A DNA stretch of 30,963 nt. It comes from a virus. The notes under the pieces are model-generated. The model worked only from the letters and a program-made list of their open reading frames with translations. It was not told the origin of the DNA and made no database searches. The stretch lies in IMG/VR virus record IMGVR_UViG_3300032607_000825, positions 1 through 30,963 of that record; one strand, 5' to 3'. Made by a program: the position numbers and the translations under genes. Positions 23,506 through 30,383 of the stretch are shown in pieces (within the stretch, counting starts at the first letter, position 1; the number at the start of each line of letters is the position of its first letter).

Positions 23506-24080
23506 TGGATAAGGCTTTACTAAAACAAGTAAAGAAAGGTATTGAAGTTGAGATGGAACATACTGATGATCCTAAAATAGCTTTGAAAATAGCTATGGAT
23601 CATATTAAAGAAGATCCTAACTACTATGATAAGTTGGCCAAAGCCGGTTTAGAAGAAGAGAAAATGATAAGGTGTAAAAATTGTGGATGGAGATGGAAAG
23701 CTTCAGAAGGTGGAAAAGATCCTTATCTTTGTCATAAATGTGGAAATGATAATAGACCAATTGAGAGTTTAAATGAAGGTGAATTTTGCCCTCAGTGTTT
23801 AGCTCAATATATAAGAGAAAATATTAACTCTTTACAAGAAGCAGAATACCAAGGCCGTAAAGTTCAGCTAGGAGTCCCAATGGCAGGTGATGTTAAGAAG
23901 TTTAAGGTGTATGTTAAGAATGCCAAAGGAAATGTTGTTAAAGTAAACTTTGGTCAGAAAGGAGTAAAGATAAAAAAGAATAATCCTGCAAGGAGAAAGA
24001 GTTTTAGAGCAAGACATCATTGTGATACTAACCCAGGACCAAAATGGAAAGCTAGATATTGGTCATGTAGAAAGTGGTAA
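23505..24080 (+). CDS. DUF5661-like domain + zinc ribbon + conserved YWSCR C-terminal domain
   Basis: The 191-residue protein shows three modules. Residues 1-45 (VKKGIEVEMEHTDDPKIALK, AMDHIKEDPNYYDKL) match DUF5661 from memory. Residues 55-80 form a zinc ribbon with C57, C60, C76 and C79 (CKNCGWRWKA, LCHKCG). Residues 118-191 (KKFKVYVKNAKGNVVKVNFG, RRKSFRARHHC, KARYWSCRKW) are a basic C-terminal domain that recurs in environmental phage head-associated proteins. A further CPQC lies at 95-98, and SLQEAEYQ at 109-116 gives an L-x-E|A site right before the C-terminal domain. It looks like a composite protein whose last module could be released in the prohead; that is inference. Confidence 0.6.
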   Translation: MDKALLKQVKKGIEVEMEHTDDPKIALKIAMDHIKEDPNYYDKLAKAGLEEEKMIRCKNCGWRWKASEGGKDPYLCHKCGNDNRPIESLNEGEFCPQCLAQYIRENINSLQEAEYQGRKVQLGVPMAGDVKKFKVYVKNAKGNVVKVNFGQKGVKIKKNNPARRKSFRARHHCDTNPGPKWKARYWSCRKW

Positions 24081-24081
24081 T

Positions 24082-24597
24082 ATGATTAAACTATTAGATA
24101 TATTATTAGAAATGTATCCACCATATAGATCTGATATGGTTAAAAAAGTAAGATATAAAGCTTCTGATACCTGGACTAATGATCCTAATATAACTGAAGC
24201 TGATCCTAAAAAAGGTAGTGGTAAAAAGCCAAAGGGATCAGATCGCAGATTATACACAGATGAAGATCCTAAAGATACTGTTAGTGTAAAATTTAAAACA
24301 GTTCAAGATATAAAAGATACACTATCTAAGAGTGAATTTAAATCTAAATCACATGCTAGACAATCACAGATTATAAATCTAATACATCAAAGAGTAAGAG
24401 CTGCTTACGGTAAAGCTAAAGACTCTGAAGTAAAAGCTAGATTAAAACGTGGATTAGATTATATTGAATCTCGTAAAGAAGCATCAAAAGAAAAAACTAA
24501 AAGTTTAAATAAAGTAAAAGAAACATCAGACCCACAATCAGGTAAAGCAGCACCATATGGTTCAGGTTATGCTCCTGTTAAAAATAAAAACAAATGA
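24082..24597 (+). CDS. DUF5872-like basic protein with N-terminal leader
   Basis: I start the gene at ATG 24082, one base after the previous stop; a longer frame from 24022 would lie inside the previous gene and would hide the leader MIKLLDILLEMY. The 171-residue product is very basic. Its core KPKGSDRRLYTDEDPKDTVS, FKSKSHARQSQIINLIHQRV and the Lys/Arg-rich helix after it resemble DUF5872, a phage family of unknown role. The leader ends LLE, fitting a prohead-protease-type site, and the basic body suits packaging with DNA. It overlaps the next gene by 4 nt. Confidence 0.65.
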   Translation: MIKLLDILLEMYPPYRSDMVKKVRYKASDTWTNDPNITEADPKKGSGKKPKGSDRRLYTDEDPKDTVSVKFKTVQDIKDTLSKSEFKSKSHARQSQIINLIHQRVRAAYGKAKDSEVKARLKRGLDYIESRKEASKEKTKSLNKVKETSDPQSGKAAPYGSGYAPVKNKNK

Positions 24598-24911
24598 TAA
24601 AACTTATTCAACTGCTAAATGAAGTTAAAGAAAGCTTCGAAACATTTGCTAGTACTAGACTAAAAGGTGCTGAAAAAATAGCTGATACTACTCAAGAGGC
24701 CGGTGGTTTATCTTTATTAACTTATAAACACTATAAAGTTAAATTTCCATATTATAAAAAAGCAGCCGCAGGTAAGTTAGATAAAGAAGCTGCTAAAAAA
24801 GAATTTAACGAAACATATAAAAAGATATCTTTAGATATGTCTCAAAATGAATTTCAAACTGAAATGGGACGTTTAGAGGTACTAGGCGAACTATTAATAA
24901 GAGAAAAATAA
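24594..24911 (+). CDS. small helical protein with N-terminal leader
   Basis: The 105-residue product starts MIKLIQLLNEVKESFETFAS: the leader is nearly the same as in three other genes, with LNE at residues 8-10. The body is helical with Lys-rich stretches (HYKVKFPYYKKAAAGKLDKE) and ends EVLGELLIREK. No known family. The ATGA overlap with the previous gene and the leader point to a member of the proposed packaged set. No catalytic motif is visible. Confidence 0.55.
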   Translation: MIKLIQLLNEVKESFETFASTRLKGAEKIADTTQEAGGLSLLTYKHYKVKFPYYKKAAAGKLDKEAAKKEFNETYKKISLDMSQNEFQTEMGRLEVLGELLIREK

Positions 24912-24936
24912 TATAAATTTATAAAACGGTTATAAA

Positions 24937-25638
24937 ATGTCATATCTAAATACCCCAATCCCAATTGTTGAGTCTTTTATTAGAGGAAACTTTCTAAGAA
25001 ATCAAGAAGATTCTTTTGATAAAAAGTTTCCATGCTATATATTTGGCATGTCATCAATACCTGCTCAAGCACCATTATTTCATTTTATGATGGAAGATGG
25101 TGGACTCTGGTGGAGAATGCCAATTCATGCCTTTTGTTGGAAAGAAGATGCTCCTCAACAAGAGTTAGATGAACTTGTTTTGTGGGATTCATTTACATAT
25201 CATGTAGGTGCAACTTGTTTTCCTGTATTAAAAAATAAGACTTGTAAATTTACTTCAAGAAGAAGAGTTCAATATTCAGGAAAATATTTATTTACCTTAG
25301 ATTGGGGAAGTTCTGATGATATGAGTGATACAGATTTTGGATTAAGTGAATTTCCTTCTCAACATAAATGTGGACATTTTATTCAAATGGATAATGGAAA
25401 TTTTGCAATACAACCTAATAATAGATTAATTATTCATGATCCGTCATTTACAGTTAAACAAGATATTGTTATAAATAGAAAATATAATACTACTTCTTGG
25501 ACTGCAGAAAGAAATAGTAGGTGGGTTACACCTGATACTGATGTTTTTAATTATGATCATACTGACTTAGAATCTGGTGAATCAAATAAAGAAAGATCTA
25601 AAATATATAATGAATTAGATAATGAAACTAATATTTGA
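24937..25638 (+). CDS. conserved phage protein of unknown function
   Basis: The 233-residue product has no leader and no recognised domain. It is rich in aromatic residues (GGLWWRMPIHAFCWKEDAPQ; VLWDSFTYHVGATCFP) and in predicted beta strands. A conserved-looking DWGSSDDMSDTDFGLSEFPS stretch (about 127-146) is followed by HKCGHF. The Asp/Glu-rich tail (residues 210-233) overlaps the next gene by 17 nt. I recall similar proteins of unknown function in environmental T4-like phages. A 25-nt gap upstream holds AAATTTATAA, a one-base variant of the candidate late motif. An enzyme is possible given His, Cys and Asp residues, but none can be assigned. Confidence 0.5.
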   Translation: MSYLNTPIPIVESFIRGNFLRNQEDSFDKKFPCYIFGMSSIPAQAPLFHFMMEDGGLWWRMPIHAFCWKEDAPQQELDELVLWDSFTYHVGATCFPVLKNKTCKFTSRRRVQYSGKYLFTLDWGSSDDMSDTDFGLSEFPSQHKCGHFIQMDNGNFAIQPNNRLIIHDPSFTVKQDIVINRKYNTTSWTAERNSRWVTPDTDVFNYDHTDLESGESNKERSKIYNELDNETNI

Positions 25639-26158
25639 TCATTCTTTAAGTATTTATAATGGTAAATATCCTATAATTTATTTAGAAGCTGAAAGAGAAA
25701 ATGAATCTGCTAAATCCATGTTTGAAAATGGATGGATTGTTTATTATAAAGATAATCAGGAACACTGGTATCAAACGCAATCTTCAAGACTAAAAATACA
25801 AGAAATTTCTAGTAAAAGAAAAAATCAACTATCTAAAATAAAAATATCAGGACATACAGAAAACAAACAAATAGAAACCCCATCAGACCTACAACTTTAT
25901 AATCACGGAAAATTTGAAGACTTTTTTTTTGACGATCTTTTTTGGGGTAGGATAATCTATATAGAAGATCAAGTATTATTCTCTGTCATGAATGAAACAA
26001 AAAGTAAAAAGTCTTATGGAACTCTTTCATTTTACTACTTACTAAAAAAACTTATAAATGATTACGAGCATTTATATATAGCTGATTATTTTGATATTTT
26101 CAACTATAAAAACAAATTACAGGGGTTTGAATATTGGGATGGAATTACTTGGAAGTAG
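25622..26158 (+). CDS. uncharacterised protein, possibly GNAT/arginyltransferase-like C-terminus
   Basis: The 178-residue product starts MKLIFDHSLSIYNGKYPIIY inside the end of the previous gene (17-nt overlap). Its end, TLSFYYLLKKLINDYEHLYI followed by ADYFDIFNYKNKLQGFEYWD and GITWK, resembles the last part of arginyl-tRNA-protein transferases and GNAT folds, where Y-L-Y, Y-K and a final G-x-x-W recur. The N-terminal half has no matching motif. This is a weak likeness from reading only, so I leave the function open. No leader or membrane segment is visible. Confidence 0.4.
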   Translation: MKLIFDHSLSIYNGKYPIIYLEAERENESAKSMFENGWIVYYKDNQEHWYQTQSSRLKIQEISSKRKNQLSKIKISGHTENKQIETPSDLQLYNHGKFEDFFFDDLFWGRIIYIEDQVLFSVMNETKSKKSYGTLSFYYLLKKLINDYEHLYIADYFDIFNYKNKLQGFEYWDGITWK

Positions 26159-26214
26159 TATAAATATGACAGATATATTAGCCTCCCAACTTTAATTAAT
26201 AGGCAGATATTTAT
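26159..26214 (+). promoter_or_regulatory. T4-type TATAAATA box and ATATTTAT motif upstream of a leader-bearing gene
   Basis: The 62-nt gap between genes holds TATAAATA at 26159-26166, identical to the T4 late-promoter consensus, and ATATTTAT at 26207-26214, 14 nt before the ATG at 26221. The first overlaps the upstream stop codon. This is one of the larger gaps in the array, so a promoter is expected here. Which box is used cannot be told. Confidence 0.45.
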
Positions 26215-26220
26215 ATTCAT

Positions 26221-26754
26221 ATGATTAAGCTTAAAGACATATTGAATGAAGTAATCTCAGAAATGGGAGTAATGACAATACAACCTATTCTAGATTTATA
26301 TGATAAAAATCCTAAACTAGTATCTAAAGTAGTATTTCCTTACCACAAATTAAAATCTAAAGAAGATGTGCAAGAGGAACTTTTAGGAATGGAATATGAA
26401 GATTTTGATTCAATAAGAAAGCAACTAGATTTAAATCCTCTTGAAGAAGCTTGTTGGGATGGATACCAAAAAAAAGGTATGAAAAAGGGAAAAAAAGGGA
26501 ATATGGTTCCTAACTGTGTTAGAGTAAGTGAGGCAAAAAAGACAGGTAAAGTTAATGCTGCGTATCTTACTAAAGATGCAGCGGAAATGAAAAAAGATAT
26601 AAAAGCAAGAAAGGATTTAAAGTCAGATGATCCTTCAGCCTACGGTAAGTGGGATGCTGATTATTCAGATGATGCTAAGACTAAAAAGTATAAGACTAGA
26701 AAGTCTGCTGCAACAGTTGCATATGAAAAAAGATTTGGCAAAAAAGAAAAGTAA
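26221..26754 (+). CDS. multi-module basic protein with N-terminal leader and CWxGY...VPNCV motif
   Basis: The 177-residue product begins MIKLKDILNEVISEMG, with leader sites LNE (8-10) and ISE (12-14). A helical part (residues 20-75) follows. Then comes EEACWDGYQKKGMKKGKKGN with MVPNCVRV (75-102), a short motif I recall in many T4-like phage proteins. The C-terminus (SDDPSAYGKWDADYSD; KSAATVAYEKRFGKKEK) is another recurrent basic module. The P-L-E-E|A at 73-77 directly before the Cys motif is a second potential processing site. It overlaps the next gene by one base. Function unknown; a packaged DNA-associated protein is inferred. Confidence 0.6.
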   Translation: MIKLKDILNEVISEMGVMTIQPILDLYDKNPKLVSKVVFPYHKLKSKEDVQEELLGMEYEDFDSIRKQLDLNPLEEACWDGYQKKGMKKGKKGNMVPNCVRVSEAKKTGKVNAAYLTKDAAEMKKDIKARKDLKSDDPSAYGKWDADYSDDAKTKKYKTRKSAATVAYEKRFGKKEK

Positions 26755-27029
26755 TGAAACTAAAAGAACTATTACAACAATTAGTTGAAGAGAGACTTAA
26801 GTTTAACCATTCTAATGCACCGGATGCAAAAGGTAAGTTCAAAGAGCTACCAGCAGAAAAGTTAGCTAACTGGATGATTAGGACAAGAAAAGGTAATATG
26901 AGTAAGATAACCGGTTCTTTAAATCAGCAAGCTAACTTTAATCGTAAAGATGATCCTGCTTACGCAAGGAAAATGGATAGAACTAGAGATATAGTTAAAA
27001 AGAAACTAGATAAAAAGAAGAAAAAATGA
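26754..27029 (+). CDS. small very basic protein with N-terminal leader
   Basis: The 91-residue product starts MKLKELLQQLVEERLKFNHS, a leader with LVE at residues 10-12. The core ELPAEKLANWMIRTRKGNMS and KITGSLNQQANFNRKDDPAY (about 31-70) belongs, from memory, to a conserved phage family of unknown function. The protein ends in a run of Lys (DKKKKK). The strong positive charge suits DNA condensation or packaging in the head. It overlaps neighbours by 1 and 4 nt. Confidence 0.6.
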   Translation: MKLKELLQQLVEERLKFNHSNAPDAKGKFKELPAEKLANWMIRTRKGNMSKITGSLNQQANFNRKDDPAYARKMDRTRDIVKKKLDKKKKK

Positions 27030-27313
27030 TGAATAAATTAGATATATTAAAGCAAATACTTATTCTTGAGTATGATGCTGCAATAGAAAAAGGGTTAGCT
27101 AATAAAGCTAAAGCTTCTGGAATATCTAAATCTATACTTAAAAGTGTGTATGCTTTAGGTCTTGCTGCCTGGAAAACAGGACATAGACCAGGTGCTGGCC
27201 AACATCAGTGGGGAATGGGTAGGGTGAATAGCTTTATAACTGGTAAAGGCGGTGCTAGAAAAGCAGATGCAAAGTTGTGGAAACGAGCACAAAAATCTAA
27301 AAAGAAAAAATAA
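27026..27313 (+). CDS. DUF5824-type protein with N-terminal leader
   Basis: The 95-residue product has a leader MMNKLDILKQILILEYD (ILE at 13-15). Its core KASGISKSILKSVYALGLAA, WKTGHRPGAGQHQWGMGRVN and SFITGKGG (about 24-76) I identify as the DUF5824 family from the WxTGHRPGxxxxQWG string. That family is common as a module in head-region and other proteins of T4-like phages, with unknown role. The C-terminus is Lys-rich. A second ATG at codon 2 gives an equally good start (27029). Confidence 0.68.
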   Translation: MMNKLDILKQILILEYDAAIEKGLANKAKASGISKSILKSVYALGLAAWKTGHRPGAGQHQWGMGRVNSFITGKGGARKADAKLWKRAQKSKKKK

Positions 27314-27314
27314 A

Positions 27315-27791
27315 ATGACTAACATTTCATTCTTCAAAGCTCTTTTGATGAAAGAGTTGAACGAAAAAAATCTTCCTGGGAATCAAGAAAAGATAGCGCA
27401 AGCTGCTGAACCTAAAGATAAAATTACTGGTGCAGACTTTAAAGCTCTTCGTGCAAAAAAAGGCATGAAGGAAGAAGGTGAAGGCGAAGATCATGAAGTA
27501 TCAATGGCTCAAAATAGTCTTAAGTCTATTATAAGTTCTGCTAGTCAATTAATGAATTTGTTAGGCCAAGATGAGAAAGATATCCCTGCTTGGATTCAAG
27601 ATCATATTACTAATGCAGAGAATTTTATCAATCAGGCTTCTAAAAACTACCACGAATATAATGGAGGCGAACATGATATGGATGAACTTCCAGATGGTAC
27701 AGAAGAAGTACCTGCAGGTGATGCAGAAGATTTAGACATGGCTCTTAAATCTATGATGGAAAGTGTTATCAAGCGCAAAAAAGCAAAATAA
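27315..27791 (+). CDS. acidic helical protein with N-terminal leader
   Basis: I start at ATG 27315, two bases after the previous stop; a longer frame from 27252 would begin inside the previous gene. The 158-residue product starts MTNISFFKALLMKELNEKNL, with MKE and LNE sites at 12-17. Residues 60-115 (EVSMAQNSLKSIISSASQLM; DIPAWIQDHITNAENFINQA) match a helical pattern I recall in virion-associated proteins of T4-like phages. The end is acidic, then a basic tail KRKKAK. A scaffold- or core-like role is possible. It is 3 nt from the next gene. Confidence 0.6.
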   Translation: MTNISFFKALLMKELNEKNLPGNQEKIAQAAEPKDKITGADFKALRAKKGMKEEGEGEDHEVSMAQNSLKSIISSASQLMNLLGQDEKDIPAWIQDHITNAENFINQASKNYHEYNGGEHDMDELPDGTEEVPAGDAEDLDMALKSMMESVIKRKKAK

Positions 27792-27794
27792 ATA

Positions 27795-29711
27795 ATGCCA
27801 GTGAGTAACCAAGATATATTAAAGACTATACTCTTACAAGAGTTAGATAGGATGGAGCCTGAAACTTCTACGTTTGAGGATGATCCTATGCAGTTCATAT
27901 TGAAGAAGTATGCAGGACTTAAGAACACTCTTGAGTATCTTATGACTCCTTCATTTGAAGAGTATATTACTGGTATATATGTAGTTGCTCCTAAGCCAAC
28001 AACATTTAAAGTTGTTCTACATAATGGCCAATTCTTTTTCTTGCAGTTTATGGGCAAAGCCTATGAAGCAACTGTAGAAGGAAGGAAATACTATTTAATG
28101 TCTATTGGTGAGAAAGAAAGATGCATGGTTGCAATATCAAGGCTTCTTAGGTTTGGTAACCCGTTAAAGACTAAAGGACCAGATGGAGCAGAACAAGCAA
28201 CTAGAGATTCAGAAGGACCTACAGAAGAAGCAGGACCAACACCACCAGCAGAAAAATCAGCACCAGAAGCAGGAGGAGAAGAGTTGACAGAGTCTAGTAT
28301 ATTAGAAAGTATTTTAAAAAAAAACCTAACTACTGAATTAACTATAAGCCCTGATTATAAAACAAAATCAGGATTTAATCCATACTATACTGTAAAAGAC
28401 GATCTAAAAAACGATATAGCAAAACAGCTTAAGATTGATCCTAGCAAAATTGTATTTAAAAGTACTAATGATCCTAAAGGAAAACCTGCAATAGATAGAA
28501 AAGGCGGATACTCTTTTCAAATTGGTATAGATCAAAATGGAAATATTAAAGATACAAACTACTACGTAAAAAGTAGTAAAGCAGATGTAACAGGACACTA
28601 CGGTACAGAAAAAAGAAAAGATGCTACTGCATCTTCTAATGTCAATGAATTTTTGACTGTTTATTTTTTAATAAATAATTTTAAAGGAACGCCTAAAGAA
28701 TTTATAAAGTTTGTTAAAAGCAAAAAAGGATCAACTGGGGTTAACACAGGAGACGGATCTGATGTATCATATGAAATGTTATCTAAGCTTCTTGATAAAG
28801 ATGAGACTCCTGAAAGAGATATTGCTATAGGAATGAATAATGCGAAAGCTGTTAAGGCTGATATAGGAGGGAACACTAAATCTATTTCTCAAGTGTATTG
28901 GACACCTAGAACAAAACCTGAAGGAGTGGGCAGTAAAAATCCATCTGATGTATTTATTAAATTTAAAGATGGAACTTTTTTAGGATACTCAAATAAAATA
29001 ACTGATAAAGGACCAGATTCTACTCCTAAATTTAATACAAGTCTTTCTGCATTTGCTAGTAAGCTAGAAGATAAAAATCAAGACAAAAATATAAAGCAAA
29101 TAGTTGACAGCTCTTGGAATCAAGCCGCAGAATCAATAATGACAAATACATCTTTAAAAGCACCTAATACTAAAAAAGCGCTTAAAGATTTTAATATTGA
29201 AAAAGAAAACCATTCTGAAACAACTAGTAGAGGGTCATTTGCAAATCTAGCCAGAGAGTTTGAAAAAGATGGACTTGATTTTTACGGAAAAGATTTCTAT
29301 TATTTGTTTAGAAATCAGTTAATACAAAATATGGGAGCCTATTGGAAAAAACCCAAAAACTTAAACTATTTACTTAAAACAATTGCATACTACACTTATG
29401 GAGAAGTAAACCCAGAAGTTAATGATGCACCTTATAAATTACTTATAGGAACAGAAACTGGATCAACAATAAAAGATGTTACTTCTGATGATGAGTCTAA
29501 AATGATGCTTACTAAATCTAGTCCTGAAAATATTAAAAAAATAGAATATACATATCTAGGAACAGGACAATCTTTTGATATTAAATTTTATAGTGATTTA
29601 ATAAAATCAAATGTACTTATTCCCTTAACACTAAGAACTAGAGCGTCAGGTGGATGGGCAGGAAAATCACTTTATATTAATACTCCAGGATTAAAAATAG
29701 GAGAAAAATAA
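27795..29711 (+). CDS. large leader-bearing protein with putative restriction-fold nuclease domain
   Basis: The 638-residue product has four parts. Residues 1-20 (MPVSNQDILKTILLQELDRM) are a leader with LQE. Residues 28-125 are a compact domain. Residues 126-165 are a Pro/Glu/Ala linker followed by a second leader-like segment (TESSILESILKKNL, 165-178). Residues 185-638 are a large domain with NPSDVFIKFKDGTFLGYSNK (382-401): Asp385 and Ser399-x-Lys401 could be a PD...(S/E)xK nuclease site as in some type II restriction enzymes, followed by GPDSTPKFNTSLSAFAS. No other catalytic motif is visible. If packaged and injected, it could cut host DNA; that is inference. Start is 3 nt after the previous stop. 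Confidence 0.55.
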   Translation: MPVSNQDILKTILLQELDRMEPETSTFEDDPMQFILKKYAGLKNTLEYLMTPSFEEYITGIYVVAPKPTTFKVVLHNGQFFFLQFMGKAYEATVEGRKYYLMSIGEKERCMVAISRLLRFGNPLKTKGPDGAEQATRDSEGPTEEAGPTPPAEKSAPEAGGEELTESSILESILKKNLTTELTISPDYKTKSGFNPYYTVKDDLKNDIAKQLKIDPSKIVFKSTNDPKGKPAIDRKGGYSFQIGIDQNGNIKDTNYYVKSSKADVTGHYGTEKRKDATASSNVNEFLTVYFLINNFKGTPKEFIKFVKSKKGSTGVNTGDGSDVSYEMLSKLLDKDETPERDIAIGMNNAKAVKADIGGNTKSISQVYWTPRTKPEGVGSKNPSDVFIKFKDGTFLGYSNKITDKGPDSTPKFNTSLSAFASKLEDKNQDKNIKQIVDSSWNQAAESIMTNTSLKAPNTKKALKDFNIEKENHSETTSRGSFANLAREFEKDGLDFYGKDFYYLFRNQLIQNMGAYWKKPKNLNYLLKTIAYYTYGEVNPEVNDAPYKLLIGTETGSTIKDVTSDDESKMMLTKSSPENIKKIEYTYLGTGQSFDIKFYSDLIKSNVLIPLTLRTRASGGWAGKSLYINTPGLKIGEK

Positions 29712-29744
29712 ATTTTTTTATTTCAATTATTTGTTGTATATTAG
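29708..29744 (+). promoter_or_regulatory. rightward early promoter, copy B of the 37-bp element
   Basis: Identical at 34 of 37 positions to the minus-strand element at 17357-17393, with exact agreement over TATTTGTTGTATATTAG. It overlaps the stop codon of the large gene and ends 15 nt before the ATG at 29760. Conservation over a noncoding stretch, in opposite orientation, marks it as a promoter. Confidence 0.65.
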
Positions 29745-29759
29745 CCATAAATTAATAAC

Positions 29760-30005
29760 ATGGCAAAAAAAGATACAATCTATAGAACAATAAATACTAT
29801 AGAAGGAACAACAATCCACATTTACGAAGACGATAAAGGTGCTACAAAACCACATTGTGCCACAGGTCCTGCTATCCTTTATGGAAAAGGACATAACAAA
29901 CAAGACGAATACTATTTGTTTGGAGTCAAGTACAATTATGATAGATGGCTAGAATTATCTAGGCCTTTAAGGAAAGTACTTACCAAAGAAGATTTTGTTG
30001 ATTGA
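29760..30005 (+). CDS. small protein of unknown function under an early-type promoter
   Basis: The 81-residue product reads MAKKDTIYRTINTIEGTTIH at the start and contains a strand-turn motif CATGPAILYGKGHNKQDEYY with LFGVKYNYDRW. The TGPA.....G....EYYLFG pattern is like short phage beta-repeats (DGPA...EWWVNG) I recall from many large phages, function unknown. No leader. It is preceded by the 37-bp promoter, so it is probably expressed early and independently of the cargo genes. A late-type motif then follows it before the next gene. Confidence 0.55.
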   Translation: MAKKDTIYRTINTIEGTTIHIYEDDKGATKPHCATGPAILYGKGHNKQDEYYLFGVKYNYDRWLELSRPLRKVLTKEDFVD

Positions 30006-30009
30006 TAAA

Positions 30010-30017
30010 TATTTATA
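30010..30017 (+). promoter_or_regulatory. candidate late promoter motif ATATTTAT
   Basis: ATATTTAT begins 23 nt before the ATG at 30033, in the 27-nt gap after the early-type small gene, within an AT palindrome (ATAAATATTTAT). The following AAGTAA resembles the copy at 22012. Confidence 0.4.
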
Positions 30018-30032
30018 AGTAAATGTGCAACC

Positions 30033-30383
30033 ATGTCATTTAACTTAAGAAAGTATTTAGTTGAAAACAATCTTACCATAATCTCTAAGATTAGAGAGGA
30101 GGAAGATATGGAGGTAGAACCTTCAAAAGATGATCTCAAACAATCTGAAAAAGACTTTAGATCAATAGATAAGAAAAAGAAAGAGCTTGCAAATCTTCAA
30201 AAGCAAGTAAAAACAATTCTTGCTAAATATACAGAAAGAGGACCTGATGATAACCTTAAACTTAAAGATGTAGCTGGATATAAGAATGCTGTTGGAAACA
30301 TTCCTGACAGAATTAAACTTCTTAAAGCTCAAATAGAGACAATAGAAAACCCTAAATTAGATTCAAATGAAGAAGACGATTAG
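30033..30383 (+). CDS. small coiled-coil protein with N-terminal leader
   Basis: The 116-residue product begins MSFNLRKYLVENNLTIISKI with LVE at residues 9-11, then an acidic stretch and a Lys-rich coiled coil (DKKKKELANLQKQVKTILAK and DRIKLLKAQIETIENPKL). It ends in acidic residues. No known family. The late-type motif upstream and the leader suggest it belongs to the packaged set. Its end overlaps the next gene by 17 nt. Confidence 0.55.
   Translation: MSFNLRKYLVENNLTIISKIREEEDMEVEPSKDDLKQSEKDFRSIDKKKKELANLQKQVKTILAKYTERGPDDNLKLKDVAGYKNAVGNIPDRIKLLKAQIETIENPKLDSNEEDD

Noticed and set aside
24022-24081. Upstream extension of the DUF5872-like gene
   Set aside because: The extra 20 codons lie inside the preceding gene's conserved C-terminus; the leader MIKLLDILLE at 24082 is the clear start.
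27252-27314. Upstream extension of the gene at 27315
   Set aside because: It would overlap the Lys-rich end of the previous gene; MTNISFFKALL at 27315 follows its stop directly and restores the leader.
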